Assembly (NCBI GenBank): GCA_903921785.1
Contig: CAIXRH010000181.1
Span: forward strand, 1-64,000
From: an uncultured Pseudomonadota bacterium
GTDB taxonomy: Bacteria > Myxococcota_A > UBA796 > SXON01
Direction: 5' to 3'
DNA length: 64,000 nucleotides
Shown: piece by piece, positions 8,293 through 15,756 of the stretch
How positions within the stretch are numbered: the stretch's first letter is position 1
Layout: each line of letters starts with the position of its first letter
The notes under the pieces: generated by a model
Database searches by the model: none
What the model saw: the letters and a program-made list of their open reading frames with translations, nothing else
Told to the model about the DNA's origin: nothing
Program-made: the position numbers and the translations under genes

Positions 8293-10071
8293 CTACTCGG
8301 CGAGCTCGCCGAAGGAGGCGAGGACGACGTCCGCGAAGCTCGCGGAGCAGGAGTTGGTCTCTTCGTAGTGGTCGCCGTTCTCGGTGGTCACGTTCACGAA
8401 GGTGTTGAAGTCCGGCCCCGGCACGATGTACCCGCAGTAGCCGTTGGTGATGCCCAGCGGCGCCTTGTAGGTGCCCGGGAGGAGGTCCATGACCGGCGTC
8501 GGGAGGGTGTCGGAGACGCGGTAAGGCGCGGCGTGGCTGTGCAGGCAGTCGCACGTGCCGTCGCAGAGGGGGCCGTCGCCGTCGCAGTCGCTGGCGACGC
8601 CGATCGACTCGGAGGACTTACACTCGGTGTCCCAGTCGATGGAGCCGCAGTCGGGATCGTACTGGACCCAGCGCCGATCGGTGCTGCGAAGCGACGGGTC
8701 CACCATGGCGGGCTCGTCGGGCACGCCCCAGAACAGCTCGGGGAAGAGCTCCCCGGGCACGCTGCCGAACGTGACCGGGCCGAGCCGTACGACGTTGCTG
8801 GAGACGGGCACACACCCGAAAACGTCGATGTCCTTGCCGTAGCCGGGGCAGCTGGAGTCGCGGACCACGTACTCGTTCGGGGTGTCGAGCAGGTGGAGCT
8901 GGAAGGCCAGCTTGAAGGAGATGTTGTCGACCGGCACGAGGTAGTCGGCGTGGCGGACGGAGATCGCGTCCCAGGGCTGGGCGTCGGTGGCGGAGGCGAG
9001 GCCCGCCTGGGCGACCTCGGTGCCGAAGACCCGCACGAACTCAAAACCGCCGGTGTCGTACCAGACCGGGCTGCCGTCCTCGTTGTACAGCCGGTTGCCG
9101 GCTTCGTCGATGTAGGGGAGCGTGGCGCCGCCGGCGGACTGCATGCCGCCGAGCGCGCCGCTGAGGAACATCGTGGTGCCGCCATCCACCGACCCGACCC
9201 AGTCGCGGATGGCGCCGGGGTAGTCGGCGCTGAGCTCGTTGTGGTCGGAGTCGCTCACCTCGGGGTGCCCCGAGGCGTTGACGATGGTGGCGAGGCGGCC
9301 GTTGGCCCCGTCGAGCTCGATCGTGAGTATCTGTCCGCCCACCACGATCGGGTCGCGGATGTCGTTGAGCCCCTCGAGCACGCTCGCGTCGGGGTTGATG
9401 CCTCCGAACGGCTCGCCGGAGAACTCCGGCGTGTCGAGGTGGGCGACGCCCACCTTCGGTGACACCGCCTCCATCGTGGACGACGCGGTGGCCACGGTCT
9501 CCTGGATCGCGGCGACGATCGACTCCAGGTACGCCGGGTCCGCCCCGGTGGTGACCTCGTCCGGGCCCCAGATGCCGACCGTGTCGGGGCCGGAGTGAAC
9601 GTGGGACGACGAGACGATGAGCCGATCCCGATCGAAGCCGTCGGCCTCCACGAGGTCCTTCACGTCGCGGATGCGGTTCTCGAGGATGCCGATCGCGTCC
9701 ACCCCGACCAGGGCGACGTACTCGCCATCGAGCGAGAAGACGACGGCTGTGACCGTGAGGGGATCGTGCACGCCGTTCGCCGGGCGGTTCGACTGGTAGC
9801 CGGCGATCCAGTAGGGGTCGAAGTGGCCGTTGCCATCGGCGTCGTCAAACGGCTCTTCGCACCCGCCGCGGGTGCCGCTGGGGTCGGTGAGGCAGCCGTC
9901 GAACTGGTGGTTGCCGTTGAGGTCCTGGAAGGTCTCCTGGATCTCCGGCGTGATCTCCACCTGGCTCACGCCCGCGTAGAGCTGCCCGTCGTTTTCCAGG
10001 ATCATCCCGTACGGCGGCGGCGCTTCACCGGAGTCGTCCGTGGCGCACGCGAGGAGCAGGGTGATCAGCAT
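8293..10071 (-). CDS. Neutral ceramidase-like lipoprotein (N-terminal domain type)
   Basis: This is 592 aa. A short lipoprotein signal, MLITLLLAC, places the Cys at residue 9. The protein follows the neutral/alkaline non-lysosomal ceramidase N-terminal domain: AGVSQVEITPE, then an expected VALVGVDAIG strand, then RLIVSSSHVHSGPDT carrying the HxHSGP metal-binding signature. Two inserted EF-hand-like loops (DLNGNHQFDG and DADGNGHFDPY) near residues 50-75 suggest calcium binding. The C-terminus has a Cys-rich DCDGDGPLCDGTCDC stretch instead of a standard ceramidase C-domain. It may hydrolyse an amide in ceramide-like lipids at the cell surface; many bacterial homologues have unproven substrates. 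Confidence 0.75.
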   Translation of the reverse strand: MLITLLLACATDDSGEAPPPYGMILENDGQLYAGVSQVEITPEIQETFQDLNGNHQFDGCLTDPSGTRGGCEEPFDDADGNGHFDPYWIAGYQSNRPANGVHDPLTVTAVVFSLDGEYVALVGVDAIGILENRIRDVKDLVEADGFDRDRLIVSSSHVHSGPDTVGIWGPDEVTTGADPAYLESIVAAIQETVATASSTMEAVSPKVGVAHLDTPEFSGEPFGGINPDASVLEGLNDIRDPIVVGGQILTIELDGANGRLATIVNASGHPEVSDSDHNELSADYPGAIRDWVGSVDGGTTMFLSGALGGMQSAGGATLPYIDEAGNRLYNEDGSPVWYDTGGFEFVRVFGTEVAQAGLASATDAQPWDAISVRHADYLVPVDNISFKLAFQLHLLDTPNEYVVRDSSCPGYGKDIDVFGCVPVSSNVVRLGPVTFGSVPGELFPELFWGVPDEPAMVDPSLRSTDRRWVQYDPDCGSIDWDTECKSSESIGVASDCDGDGPLCDGTCDCLHSHAAPYRVSDTLPTPVMDLLPGTYKAPLGITNGYCGYIVPGPDFNTFVNVTTENGDHYEETNSCSASFADVVLASFGELAE

Positions 10072-10114
10072 GGTTACTCCGGGGATCGCGGGCGGGGTAT
10101 CACGATCGCCACGC

Positions 10115-10627
10115 TCAATTCACCTCCCCTCCGTCCAGCTTCAGCGTGAGCCCCTCGAACCGCGCCCGCCGGAACCAGGCCCCCAACCCGGCCGGCTTCG
10201 GCGCGCCGTCGACCGCCCGCGTGAGGTCGGTCTCGACGCCCTCCAGGAGTTGACCGGTGGTGTCGAGCGGGTGCGCGGAGCACCACCACCGCCCGTCGGG
10301 CCACTCGACGAACGCGATCGCGAAGCGGCCGAGGACCTGGGCGCCGCGGCGACGGGTCATCACCCCGACGGTGGCGAGCGCCTCGACGCCCGGCTGAGAG
10401 GCGAAGGCGGCCGTGGCCTGGTGGACGTCCACGCCCGCGGCGAGGATCGGCGGCAGGTCGACGATCTGGGCGGCTTCCGGGAACAGCGTGAACAACGCCG
10501 GGCGGGGCACGCCGCGGGGGAGCTTGGACACGAGCATCTGCCACAACGACGCGCCGAGCGCGTCGTCTTCGGCGGGGAAGTCGGGGTCGCGGGCGGCGTG
10601 GGCCAGCCGCAGCTTGATCGTGGGCAT
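10115..10627 (-). CDS. Hypothetical protein, 170 aa
   Basis: I do not recognise this family. The protein is soluble, without a signal peptide or membrane span, and of mixed alpha/beta character. The start MPTIKLRLAHAARD and the end FEGLTLKLDGGEV look like paired edge strands. It lies 43 bases before the ceramidase-like gene and 4 bases after the ASH-type lipoprotein gene, so it belongs to the same transcriptional run. The antisense and alternate-frame ORFs over it are weaker. Confidence 0.6.
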   Translation of the reverse strand: MPTIKLRLAHAARDPDFPAEDDALGASLWQMLVSKLPRGVPRPALFTLFPEAAQIVDLPPILAAGVDVHQATAAFASQPGVEALATVGVMTRRRGAQVLGRFAIAFVEWPDGRWWCSAHPLDTTGQLLEGVETDLTRAVDGAPKPAGLGAWFRRARFEGLTLKLDGGEVN

Positions 10628-10631
10628 CGCC

Positions 10632-11075
10632 TCAGTCGCACCGGTCGTTGTCGTCGCGATCCTTGCAGCCGTCGCCCCGCATGGTGCGCCGCACTTCCTC
10701 GCCCGTGCCGGTGACCGCGACGAAGTTCGCGGAGTAGGCCCCCGCGCGGCTCGGGCGGAACCGCACCCGCACCCCGAACTGCTGCCCCGGGTTCAGCCGC
10801 CGGGGGACGCTGGGTTCAACGCCGATGGTGAACGCCCCGGTGTCTCCCTCCAGCCAGACGTCCTCCACGTCGATCGGGTTCTCCTGTCCTTGCGGCGCGA
10901 GCACGAAGTTCTCGAACTTGCTCTCCTCGCCGGGCATCAACTCCCCGAAGTTCGTGGTGGCCTGGGGCGTGATGGTGAGCCGCCCGTCGATCGCCGGGTC
11001 GATGGGCTCCAGGCCGAACTGTCCGCACCCCGGCAGGGCCAGGAACGGCAGCACGACGGCGAGGGGCCAGCGCAT
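10632..11075 (-). CDS. Lipoprotein with ASH/choice-of-anchor-D-like domain
   Basis: This is 147 aa from the ATG at 11075. The 93 upstream residues in the track are Arg/Ser-rich antisense noise over the acyltransferase gene. The signal MRWPLAVVLPFLALPGC ends in a lipobox. The mature part is one Ig-like domain with TTNFGELMPGEESKFENF, then FTIGVEP and VRVRFRPSRAGAYSANF. This is the pattern of ASPM/SPD-2/Hydin and choice-of-anchor-D repeats. It is the first gene of the minus-strand run and is divergent from the acyltransferase, with 43 bases between the starts. Confidence 0.75.
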   Translation of the reverse strand: MRWPLAVVLPFLALPGCGQFGLEPIDPAIDGRLTITPQATTNFGELMPGEESKFENFVLAPQGQENPIDVEDVWLEGDTGAFTIGVEPSVPRRLNPGQQFGVRVRFRPSRAGAYSANFVAVTGTGEEVRRTMRGDGCKDRDDNDRCD

Positions 11076-11118
11076 TCCCGAGGGGTCTAATTCGCCGCGC
11101 CGTGGGATACAGGATCGG

Positions 11119-12675
11119 GTGGCCGCCGACCCTCCGCTCTTCTCCGCCCCGCCTGTCGACGAGCTCCGCGCCGCCCTCGGCGGCCGGCTCCGCCGTCGCC
11201 TCGGCTCCATGCCCGACGCCGCCCTCGTCGACCTCCTGGCCGACACGGTCTTCACCGAACGAAAGCGGGTCTCCCACGATGGCGGCGCGCCCGAGTACCT
11301 CACCGCCGTGGAGCACGCGGCGCGCGCGCTCCACGCGGGGGATCGCCCCGGCATGGAGCGCGCGGCGGTCGCCCTGGTGGAGGCCTACGCCGGAGAGATC
11401 CACAACCCGTTCTCGGTGCGCACCTACCGCTTCGCCACGAAGCTCCTCCCCGGGCTGCTCACCCGGCTCCTGAGCACCACCCGGGCGCGGGACCTCGTCT
11501 CCAAGTCGACGGACCCGGCGCAGCGCATTCGCCTCCACGGCCCGATCGACCAGCTCCGGCGGCTCGCCGCCACCTCCACGCTGATCCTCGCGCCCACCCA
11601 CGTCTCCAACCTCGACTCGCCGCTCATCGGCTACGCGCTCTACGCCGCGGGCCTGCCCCCATTCGCGTACGGCGCCGGGCTCAACCTCTTCGAGAATCCC
11701 GTGATGGGGTTCTTCATGCAGCGCCTCGGCGCCTACACCGTAGATCGCCGGAAACGCAACCGTTTGTACAAGGACACGCTCAAGGACTACTCGGTGGAGA
11801 TCCTCGGGCGCGGCCACCACTCGCTCTTCTTCCCCGGCGGCACCCGCAGCCGCTCGGGGCGCCTGGAGGCGAAGCTCAAGAAGGGCCTCCTCGGCACCGG
11901 CCTCGACGCGTGGCAGGAGTCGCTCGCCGCCGGTCGCCCCCGCGACGTGTTCATCGTCCCCTGCACCCTCTCCATCGGCCTCGTGCTCGAAGCGGAGTCG
12001 CTCATCGCCGACTCGCTCGCGGAGGAGGGCAAGCAGCGGTACATCATGATGGACGACGAGTTCTCCGAGCCGCGGACGATCGCCACGTTCGTGCGGAAGC
12101 TCCTGGCGCTCGACGCCGCCGTGCACGTCCGCTTCGGCCAGCCGATGGACGTCACCGGCAACCCGATCGACGAAGCCGGCCAGAGCCTCGATCCCCACGG
12201 CCAGCCGGTGGACCGTCGCGGCTACGTCTGCGACCGCAACGGCGCCGTCGTCGCCGACGAACAACGCGACCACCTCTACACCCAGCGGGTGGCGGACCGC
12301 CTGGCCGAGGCCTACCAGCGCGACCTCGTCGCGCAGTCCACCCACCTCGCCGCGTGGGCCGCCTGGGCCACGCTGAAGAGTGCGCACGGCGCCAAGGACA
12401 CCTGGCAGCTCGTGCGGCTCTCGCCGGACGAAGCGCAGGTCCCGCGCACGAAGGTGCTCGCCCGCATCGAAGAGGGGCTCGCGAAGATCAAGGCGAAGGG
12501 CCGCTACCTCGCCATGCCGTCCACGGCCGAAGCGGTGCTCGACGAAGCGCTCGCCCGCTTCGCCTCCTTCCACCGCCAACGCGCGCTCGACCCGGTGGGC
12601 GGCCAGCTCCGCCTCGCGCCCGAGCTGGTGCTCTACTACCAGAACCGCCTCGTGGGCTGGAAGGAGCTCGCATGA
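11119..12675 (+). CDS. PlsC/PlsB-type glycerol-3-phosphate or lysophosphatidate acyltransferase
   Basis: This is 518 aa from a GTG at 11119. The 98 residues upstream in the track overlap the divergent gene and lack family similarity. ACAGGA upstream is a plausible ribosome site. The acyltransferase core has the catalytic HxxxxD as THVSNLD (about residue 160), GAGLNLFENPVMG, a third motif FFPGGTRSRSG (usually FPEGTRS) and the VPCTLSIG motif-4 region. A long N-terminal helical region and extra C-terminal part make it closer to large PlsB/DHAPAT-type enzymes than to 250-aa PlsC. It should acylate glycerol-3-phosphate or a relative at the inner membrane. It overlaps the next gene as ATGA. Confidence 0.85.
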   Translation: MAADPPLFSAPPVDELRAALGGRLRRRLGSMPDAALVDLLADTVFTERKRVSHDGGAPEYLTAVEHAARALHAGDRPGMERAAVALVEAYAGEIHNPFSVRTYRFATKLLPGLLTRLLSTTRARDLVSKSTDPAQRIRLHGPIDQLRRLAATSTLILAPTHVSNLDSPLIGYALYAAGLPPFAYGAGLNLFENPVMGFFMQRLGAYTVDRRKRNRLYKDTLKDYSVEILGRGHHSLFFPGGTRSRSGRLEAKLKKGLLGTGLDAWQESLAAGRPRDVFIVPCTLSIGLVLEAESLIADSLAEEGKQRYIMMDDEFSEPRTIATFVRKLLALDAAVHVRFGQPMDVTGNPIDEAGQSLDPHGQPVDRRGYVCDRNGAVVADEQRDHLYTQRVADRLAEAYQRDLVAQSTHLAAWAAWATLKSAHGAKDTWQLVRLSPDEAQVPRTKVLARIEEGLAKIKAKGRYLAMPSTAEAVLDEALARFASFHRQRALDPVGGQLRLAPELVLYYQNRLVGWKELA

Positions 12676-13514
12676 CCCCCCTCCCCTCGGTCGCCCTGGT
12701 CGGCAGCGGCGAGATGGTCGAGGCGCTGGCCACGCTGGTGGGCGCGTCCGGCGCCCAGCGGGTGGAGCAGGGCGCGGACGTGGAGCTGTGGGTCACCCCG
12801 ATCCAGGAGCTGCGGGCGCTGGTGCGGAGCCGAGCGCCCGGCCCGGCCGATCGTATCGTGCTCGCCACCCGGGGTCTGGAGCCCGGCACCGGCCTGCGCC
12901 CCACCGAGATCGTGCTCGCGGAGTCGGCCTGCTTGCGCGTCGGCGTGGTGGGCGGGCCGCTTTTGCCGGGAGAGCTGCGGCGGCGTTCGCCCTGCGCGGC
13001 GGTGGTGGCCTCAGCGTTTCACGAGGTCGGCTCGATCGCCTCCCGCGCGCTTCGTTCCCCCCTCTGCCGCGTGTACGCCACCACCGATCTCGCCGGAGTG
13101 GAGCTCGCGAGCGCGTTGGTCGACATCTTCGCGGTGGCCTTGGGGGCGGCACGGGGCCTCGGCCTGGGCACTGGCGCGGAGGCGCTGCTCGTGGCGCGGG
13201 CGGCGGTCGAAGGCGCCCGCCTCGCCGGGCGCACGGGCGGGGACGCGCGCACCTTCTCCGGCCTCGCCGGCGTCGGCGACCTCGTCGCGTGCGCCGCCAG
13301 CCCCGATCACCCCGGCCACCGCCGCGGCCTCGCCCTGGCGCGCGGGGAGCCCGCGCCCGAGGTCGTCGCCCTGTGCGACGCGCTGCTCGGCCGCGCGCCC
13401 AAGCTCCCCATCGTCAGCGGCGTACGCCGGGTCGCGCGCGGGGAGGTCCGGGTGGCCGACGCCTTGGACGTGCTGATGTCCAGCGCCCACGTGGGCGAGT
13501 GGGACGACGTTTGA
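12672..13514 (+). CDS. Degenerate GpsA-like glycerol-3-phosphate dehydrogenase paralogue
   Basis: This is 280 aa against about 330 for GpsA. It starts at the ATG overlapping the acyltransferase stop. The family is recognisable from VALVGSGEM, IVLATRGLEPGTG, and TFSGLAGVGDLVACAASP. Key positions have changed. The catalytic-lysine segment (normally GGALKN or GAVKN) reads SALVDIFAVALG, so the Lys and Asn are gone. SGPTFAKEL reads VGGPLLPGEL, the nucleotide loop lacks its last Gly, and the NAR substrate loop reads TGAEA. It probably cannot oxidise glycerol-3-phosphate. Tight coupling to a G3P-acyltransferase-like gene suggests a regulatory or scaffolding role, which is inference. Confidence 0.8.
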   Translation: MTPLPSVALVGSGEMVEALATLVGASGAQRVEQGADVELWVTPIQELRALVRSRAPGPADRIVLATRGLEPGTGLRPTEIVLAESACLRVGVVGGPLLPGELRRRSPCAAVVASAFHEVGSIASRALRSPLCRVYATTDLAGVELASALVDIFAVALGAARGLGLGTGAEALLVARAAVEGARLAGRTGGDARTFSGLAGVGDLVACAASPDHPGHRRGLALARGEPAPEVVALCDALLGRAPKLPIVSGVRRVARGEVRVADALDVLMSSAHVGEWDDV

Positions 13515-14356
13515 GCGGCCCCATCGGCGTCTACGACTCCGGCTTCGGCGGCCTGTCGGTCCTCCGGGAGCTGCGCCGCACCCTCCCCACGCACGACTTC
13601 GTGTACCTGGGCGACTCCGGGCGCGCCCCGTACGGCGGCCGCGACGTGCACACCATCCTCGACATGGCCGAGCAGTGTGTGGAGCGGCTGTTCCACGAGG
13701 GCTGCGCGGTGGTGGTGGTGGCGTGCCACACCGTGTCCAGCGTGGCGCTTCGGCACCTCCAACGCCGCTACGGCGCCGGCGAGCGCCGCGTGCTCGGGGT
13801 CACGATCCCCGCGGCGGAGTGCGCGGTCGGGGTCACGCGCGGGCACATCGGGCTCCTGGGCACCGCGCGCACGGTCGCGAGCGGCACGTTCGCCACCGAG
13901 GTGCACAAACTCTCGGGGGCCCGGGTCACCGAGCTGGCGGCGCCGCTCCTCGCCCCGATCGTGGAGGAGGGCTGGGAGGAGACCGAGGTCGCCCGCGCGG
14001 CGGTTCGCCGCTACGTCCACGCCCTCGGCGCGGTGGACACGTTGGTGCTCGGCTGCACCCACTACCCGCTGCTCCGGCAGGCGTTCGAAGGGGCGCTCGG
14101 CCCCGAGGTGACCCTCCTGGATCCCGCACCGTTCGTGGCCCGGCGCCTCGCGGACTGGCTGGAGCGGCACCCCGGCTTCGCCACGCCCGGCACCGGCCGG
14201 CTCCGCGCCCTCTCCACCGGCGACCCCGAGCGCTTCGCCCAGCTCGGCGAACGGTTCCTCGGCGAGCCGCTCCACGAGGTGGAGTACGTGGCGGAGGTCG
14301 ATGGGCGGCTGGTGCCCACCACGCGCGTCGTCCACGTGGGGCAGGTCGTCCGGTAG
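13511..14356 (+). CDS. murI: Glutamate racemase
   Basis: This is 281 aa, the usual length, starting at a TTG that overlaps the GpsA-like stop as TTGA and gives LSGPIGVYDSGFGGLSVL. MurI interconverts L- and D-glutamate for peptidoglycan in the cytoplasm. The conserved YDSGFGG, LGDSGRAPYG and LGCTHYPLL (second catalytic Cys and His) are all present. The first catalytic Cys lies in ACHTVSS, where most enzymes have ACNTA; the Asn-to-His change next to the catalytic Cys is unusual. It converges on era with one base between the stops. Confidence 0.9.
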   Translation: MSGPIGVYDSGFGGLSVLRELRRTLPTHDFVYLGDSGRAPYGGRDVHTILDMAEQCVERLFHEGCAVVVVACHTVSSVALRHLQRRYGAGERRVLGVTIPAAECAVGVTRGHIGLLGTARTVASGTFATEVHKLSGARVTELAAPLLAPIVEEGWEETEVARAAVRRYVHALGAVDTLVLGCTHYPLLRQAFEGALGPEVTLLDPAPFVARRLADWLERHPGFATPGTGRLRALSTGDPERFAQLGERFLGEPLHEVEYVAEVDGRLVPTTRVVHVGQVVR

Positions 14357-14357
14357 G

Positions 14358-15233
14358 TCAGTCCCCGGTGTACCCCAGGTCCCGCAACATCCGCGGGTTC
14401 GTCGTCCAGTCCGGCTCGACCGCGACGAAGAGCTTGAGCATCACGCGGGCGCCGAGCAGCGCCTCGATCTGCTTGCGGGCCGCAGTGCCGATGCGCTTGA
14501 CCATCTTGCCGCCCGCGCCGATGACGATCGCCTTCTGGCTGGGCTTCTCGATGACGATCCGGGCGAAGATGGTCACCTTCCCCTCGGCGCGCTCGCTCTC
14601 GTCGAACTTCTCGATCTCCACGGCGGCGACGTAGGGGATCTCCTGGCCGCACGCCACGAAGAGCTGCTCGCGGATGAGCTCGGCGCAGATGTCCTTCTCC
14701 CGCACGTCGGTGACGTGGTCCTCCGGGTAGAGCGGCTCGCCTTCCGGCAGGCTGCGCGCCCACTCCTGGAGCAGCTCCTCGGTGCCGTCGCCGGTGAGGG
14801 CCGAGATGGGCACGACCACGCCGGTCTGGGCGTAGATCGCCATGAGCGGGAGGAGGAGGCGCTTGTCCTCCAGCTCGTCGACCTTGTTGAGCGCGACGAC
14901 GACCTTCCGCCCGGCGAAGCGCGCGGCGAGCTCTTCGTCGTGGGGGCGCGTCGCGTCGACGATCCAGCAGAGCAGATCCACCTCGTCCATCGCGCCTTCC
15001 GCCGTCTTCACCATGCGGCGGTTGAGCTCGGAGCGCGGGCCGTGGAGCCCCGGCGTGTCGACCAGAACGGCCTGGAGCCCGGGCACATTGACGATGCCCA
15101 TGATCCGGGTGCGGGTGGTCTGGGGCTTGGGCGAGACCGCGGCGATGCGGACCCCGACCAGCCGGTTGAGCAGCGTGCTCTTCCCCGCGTTGGGGCGGCC
15201 GACGAGGGCGACGGTACCAGTGTGTGACGACAT
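14358..15233 (-). CDS. era: GTPase Era
   Basis: This is 291 aa from the ATG at 15233 (MSSHTGTVALVGRPNAGKST). The 447-aa track ORF extends into repeat DNA and is rejected. Era is a Ras-like GTPase needed for 16S rRNA maturation and 30S assembly. The P-loop GRPNAGKST, the switch-II DTPGLHGPR, NKVDELEDK for guanine recognition and PISALTGDG (G5) are intact. The C-terminal KH domain has VIGAGGKMVKRIGTAARK. The composite repeat lies directly upstream, in the promoter region. A GTPase normally found with rnc or recO is here alone. Confidence 0.95.
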   Translation of the reverse strand: MSSHTGTVALVGRPNAGKSTLLNRLVGVRIAAVSPKPQTTRTRIMGIVNVPGLQAVLVDTPGLHGPRSELNRRMVKTAEGAMDEVDLLCWIVDATRPHDEELAARFAGRKVVVALNKVDELEDKRLLLPLMAIYAQTGVVVPISALTGDGTEELLQEWARSLPEGEPLYPEDHVTDVREKDICAELIREQLFVACGQEIPYVAAVEIEKFDESERAEGKVTIFARIVIEKPSQKAIVIGAGGKMVKRIGTAARKQIEALLGARVMLKLFVAVEPDWTTNPRMLRDLGYTGD

Positions 15234-15285
15234 CGGCCGGCGGCTAACTCGCCGCGCCCCCCGCGCCCGGTGGCGGCCTCGAACC

Positions 15286-15380
15286 AATCCCGATGTCGAG
15301 GGGCTGGTGGCGCCGCACCGCCTTGCCGCCCGGACCCGTCGGCGGTCGAGGCGCCACGGTCGGCGAGAAGCGCGAGACCG
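15286..15380 (+). repeat. Dispersed element A, copy 1 (left arm of composite repeat)
   Basis: This begins aatcccgatgtcgagggg and includes ggtggcgccg, ccgtcggcggtcgagg and gtcggcgagaag. It resembles 33758-33850 in the same orientation and the reverse complements of 15640-15724 and 40790-40872. It lies between the era start and the 43-bp array. Confidence 0.65.
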
Positions 15381-15400
15381 AAGGAGGGGGCCGCCGCGGC

Positions 15401-15640
15401 GCACCCCCTCGCCTCGGGTCCGAGGCGGTGCCCTGCGCGTCCTGCACCCCCTCGCCTCAGGTCCGAGGCGGTGCCCCGCAGGGGCTGCACCCCCTCGCCT
15501 CGGGTCCGAGGCGGTGCCCTGCGCGTCCCGCACCCCTTCGCCTCGGGTCCGAGGCGGTGCCCTGCGCGTCCTGCACCCCCTCGCCTCGGGTCCGAGGGCG
15601 TGCCCCGCGGGCGCTGCACCCCACCGCCTCGGTCGCGCCG
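15401..15640. repeat. 43-bp tandem hairpin array (five full copies plus a partial)
   Basis: Units start at about 15401, 15444, 15487, 15530, 15573 and 15616, a constant 43-base period. Each opens gcaccccctcgcctcgg. Each unit contains the near-perfect inverted repeat CGCCTCGGGTCCGAGGCG, an 8-bp stem with a GT loop. The last unit is partial and degraded. Copies differ at only a few positions, mostly outside the stem. All six frames give Pro/Arg/Ala-rich peptides, so it is not coding. There are no unique spacers, which excludes CRISPR. Confidence 0.85.
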
Positions 15641-15724
15641 GCGCCCGCCTCGCCATTCTCCCCGCGGCGGCTCCTCGACCGCGGCGTCGGCTGCGGGGCA
15701 CGCCGGTGGAGGATCACCACCCCG
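15640..15724 (-). repeat. Dispersed element A, copy 2 (inverted right arm)
   Basis: The reverse complement reads ggggtggtgatcctccaccg, then gcggtcgaggagccgccg, then ggggagaatggcgagg. It aligns with copy 1 through ggggctggtgg, gcggtcgagg and ggcgagaag. It closes the 43-bp array on the side of the MopE-like gene, so the array is bracketed by inverted copies. Confidence 0.55.
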
Positions 15725-15756
15725 CGCTCATCCGGGTCGTCGACCGTCCGCGCGGT

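Noticed and set aside
5193-8408. 1071-aa plus-strand ORF
   Set aside because: It is an antisense shadow of the SDR-DoxX and polytopic membrane genes, with Arg/Glu/His-rich sequence and no recognisable domain.
15401-15640. CRISPR array
   Set aside because: Units are directly abutting with no unique spacers and there are no cas genes.
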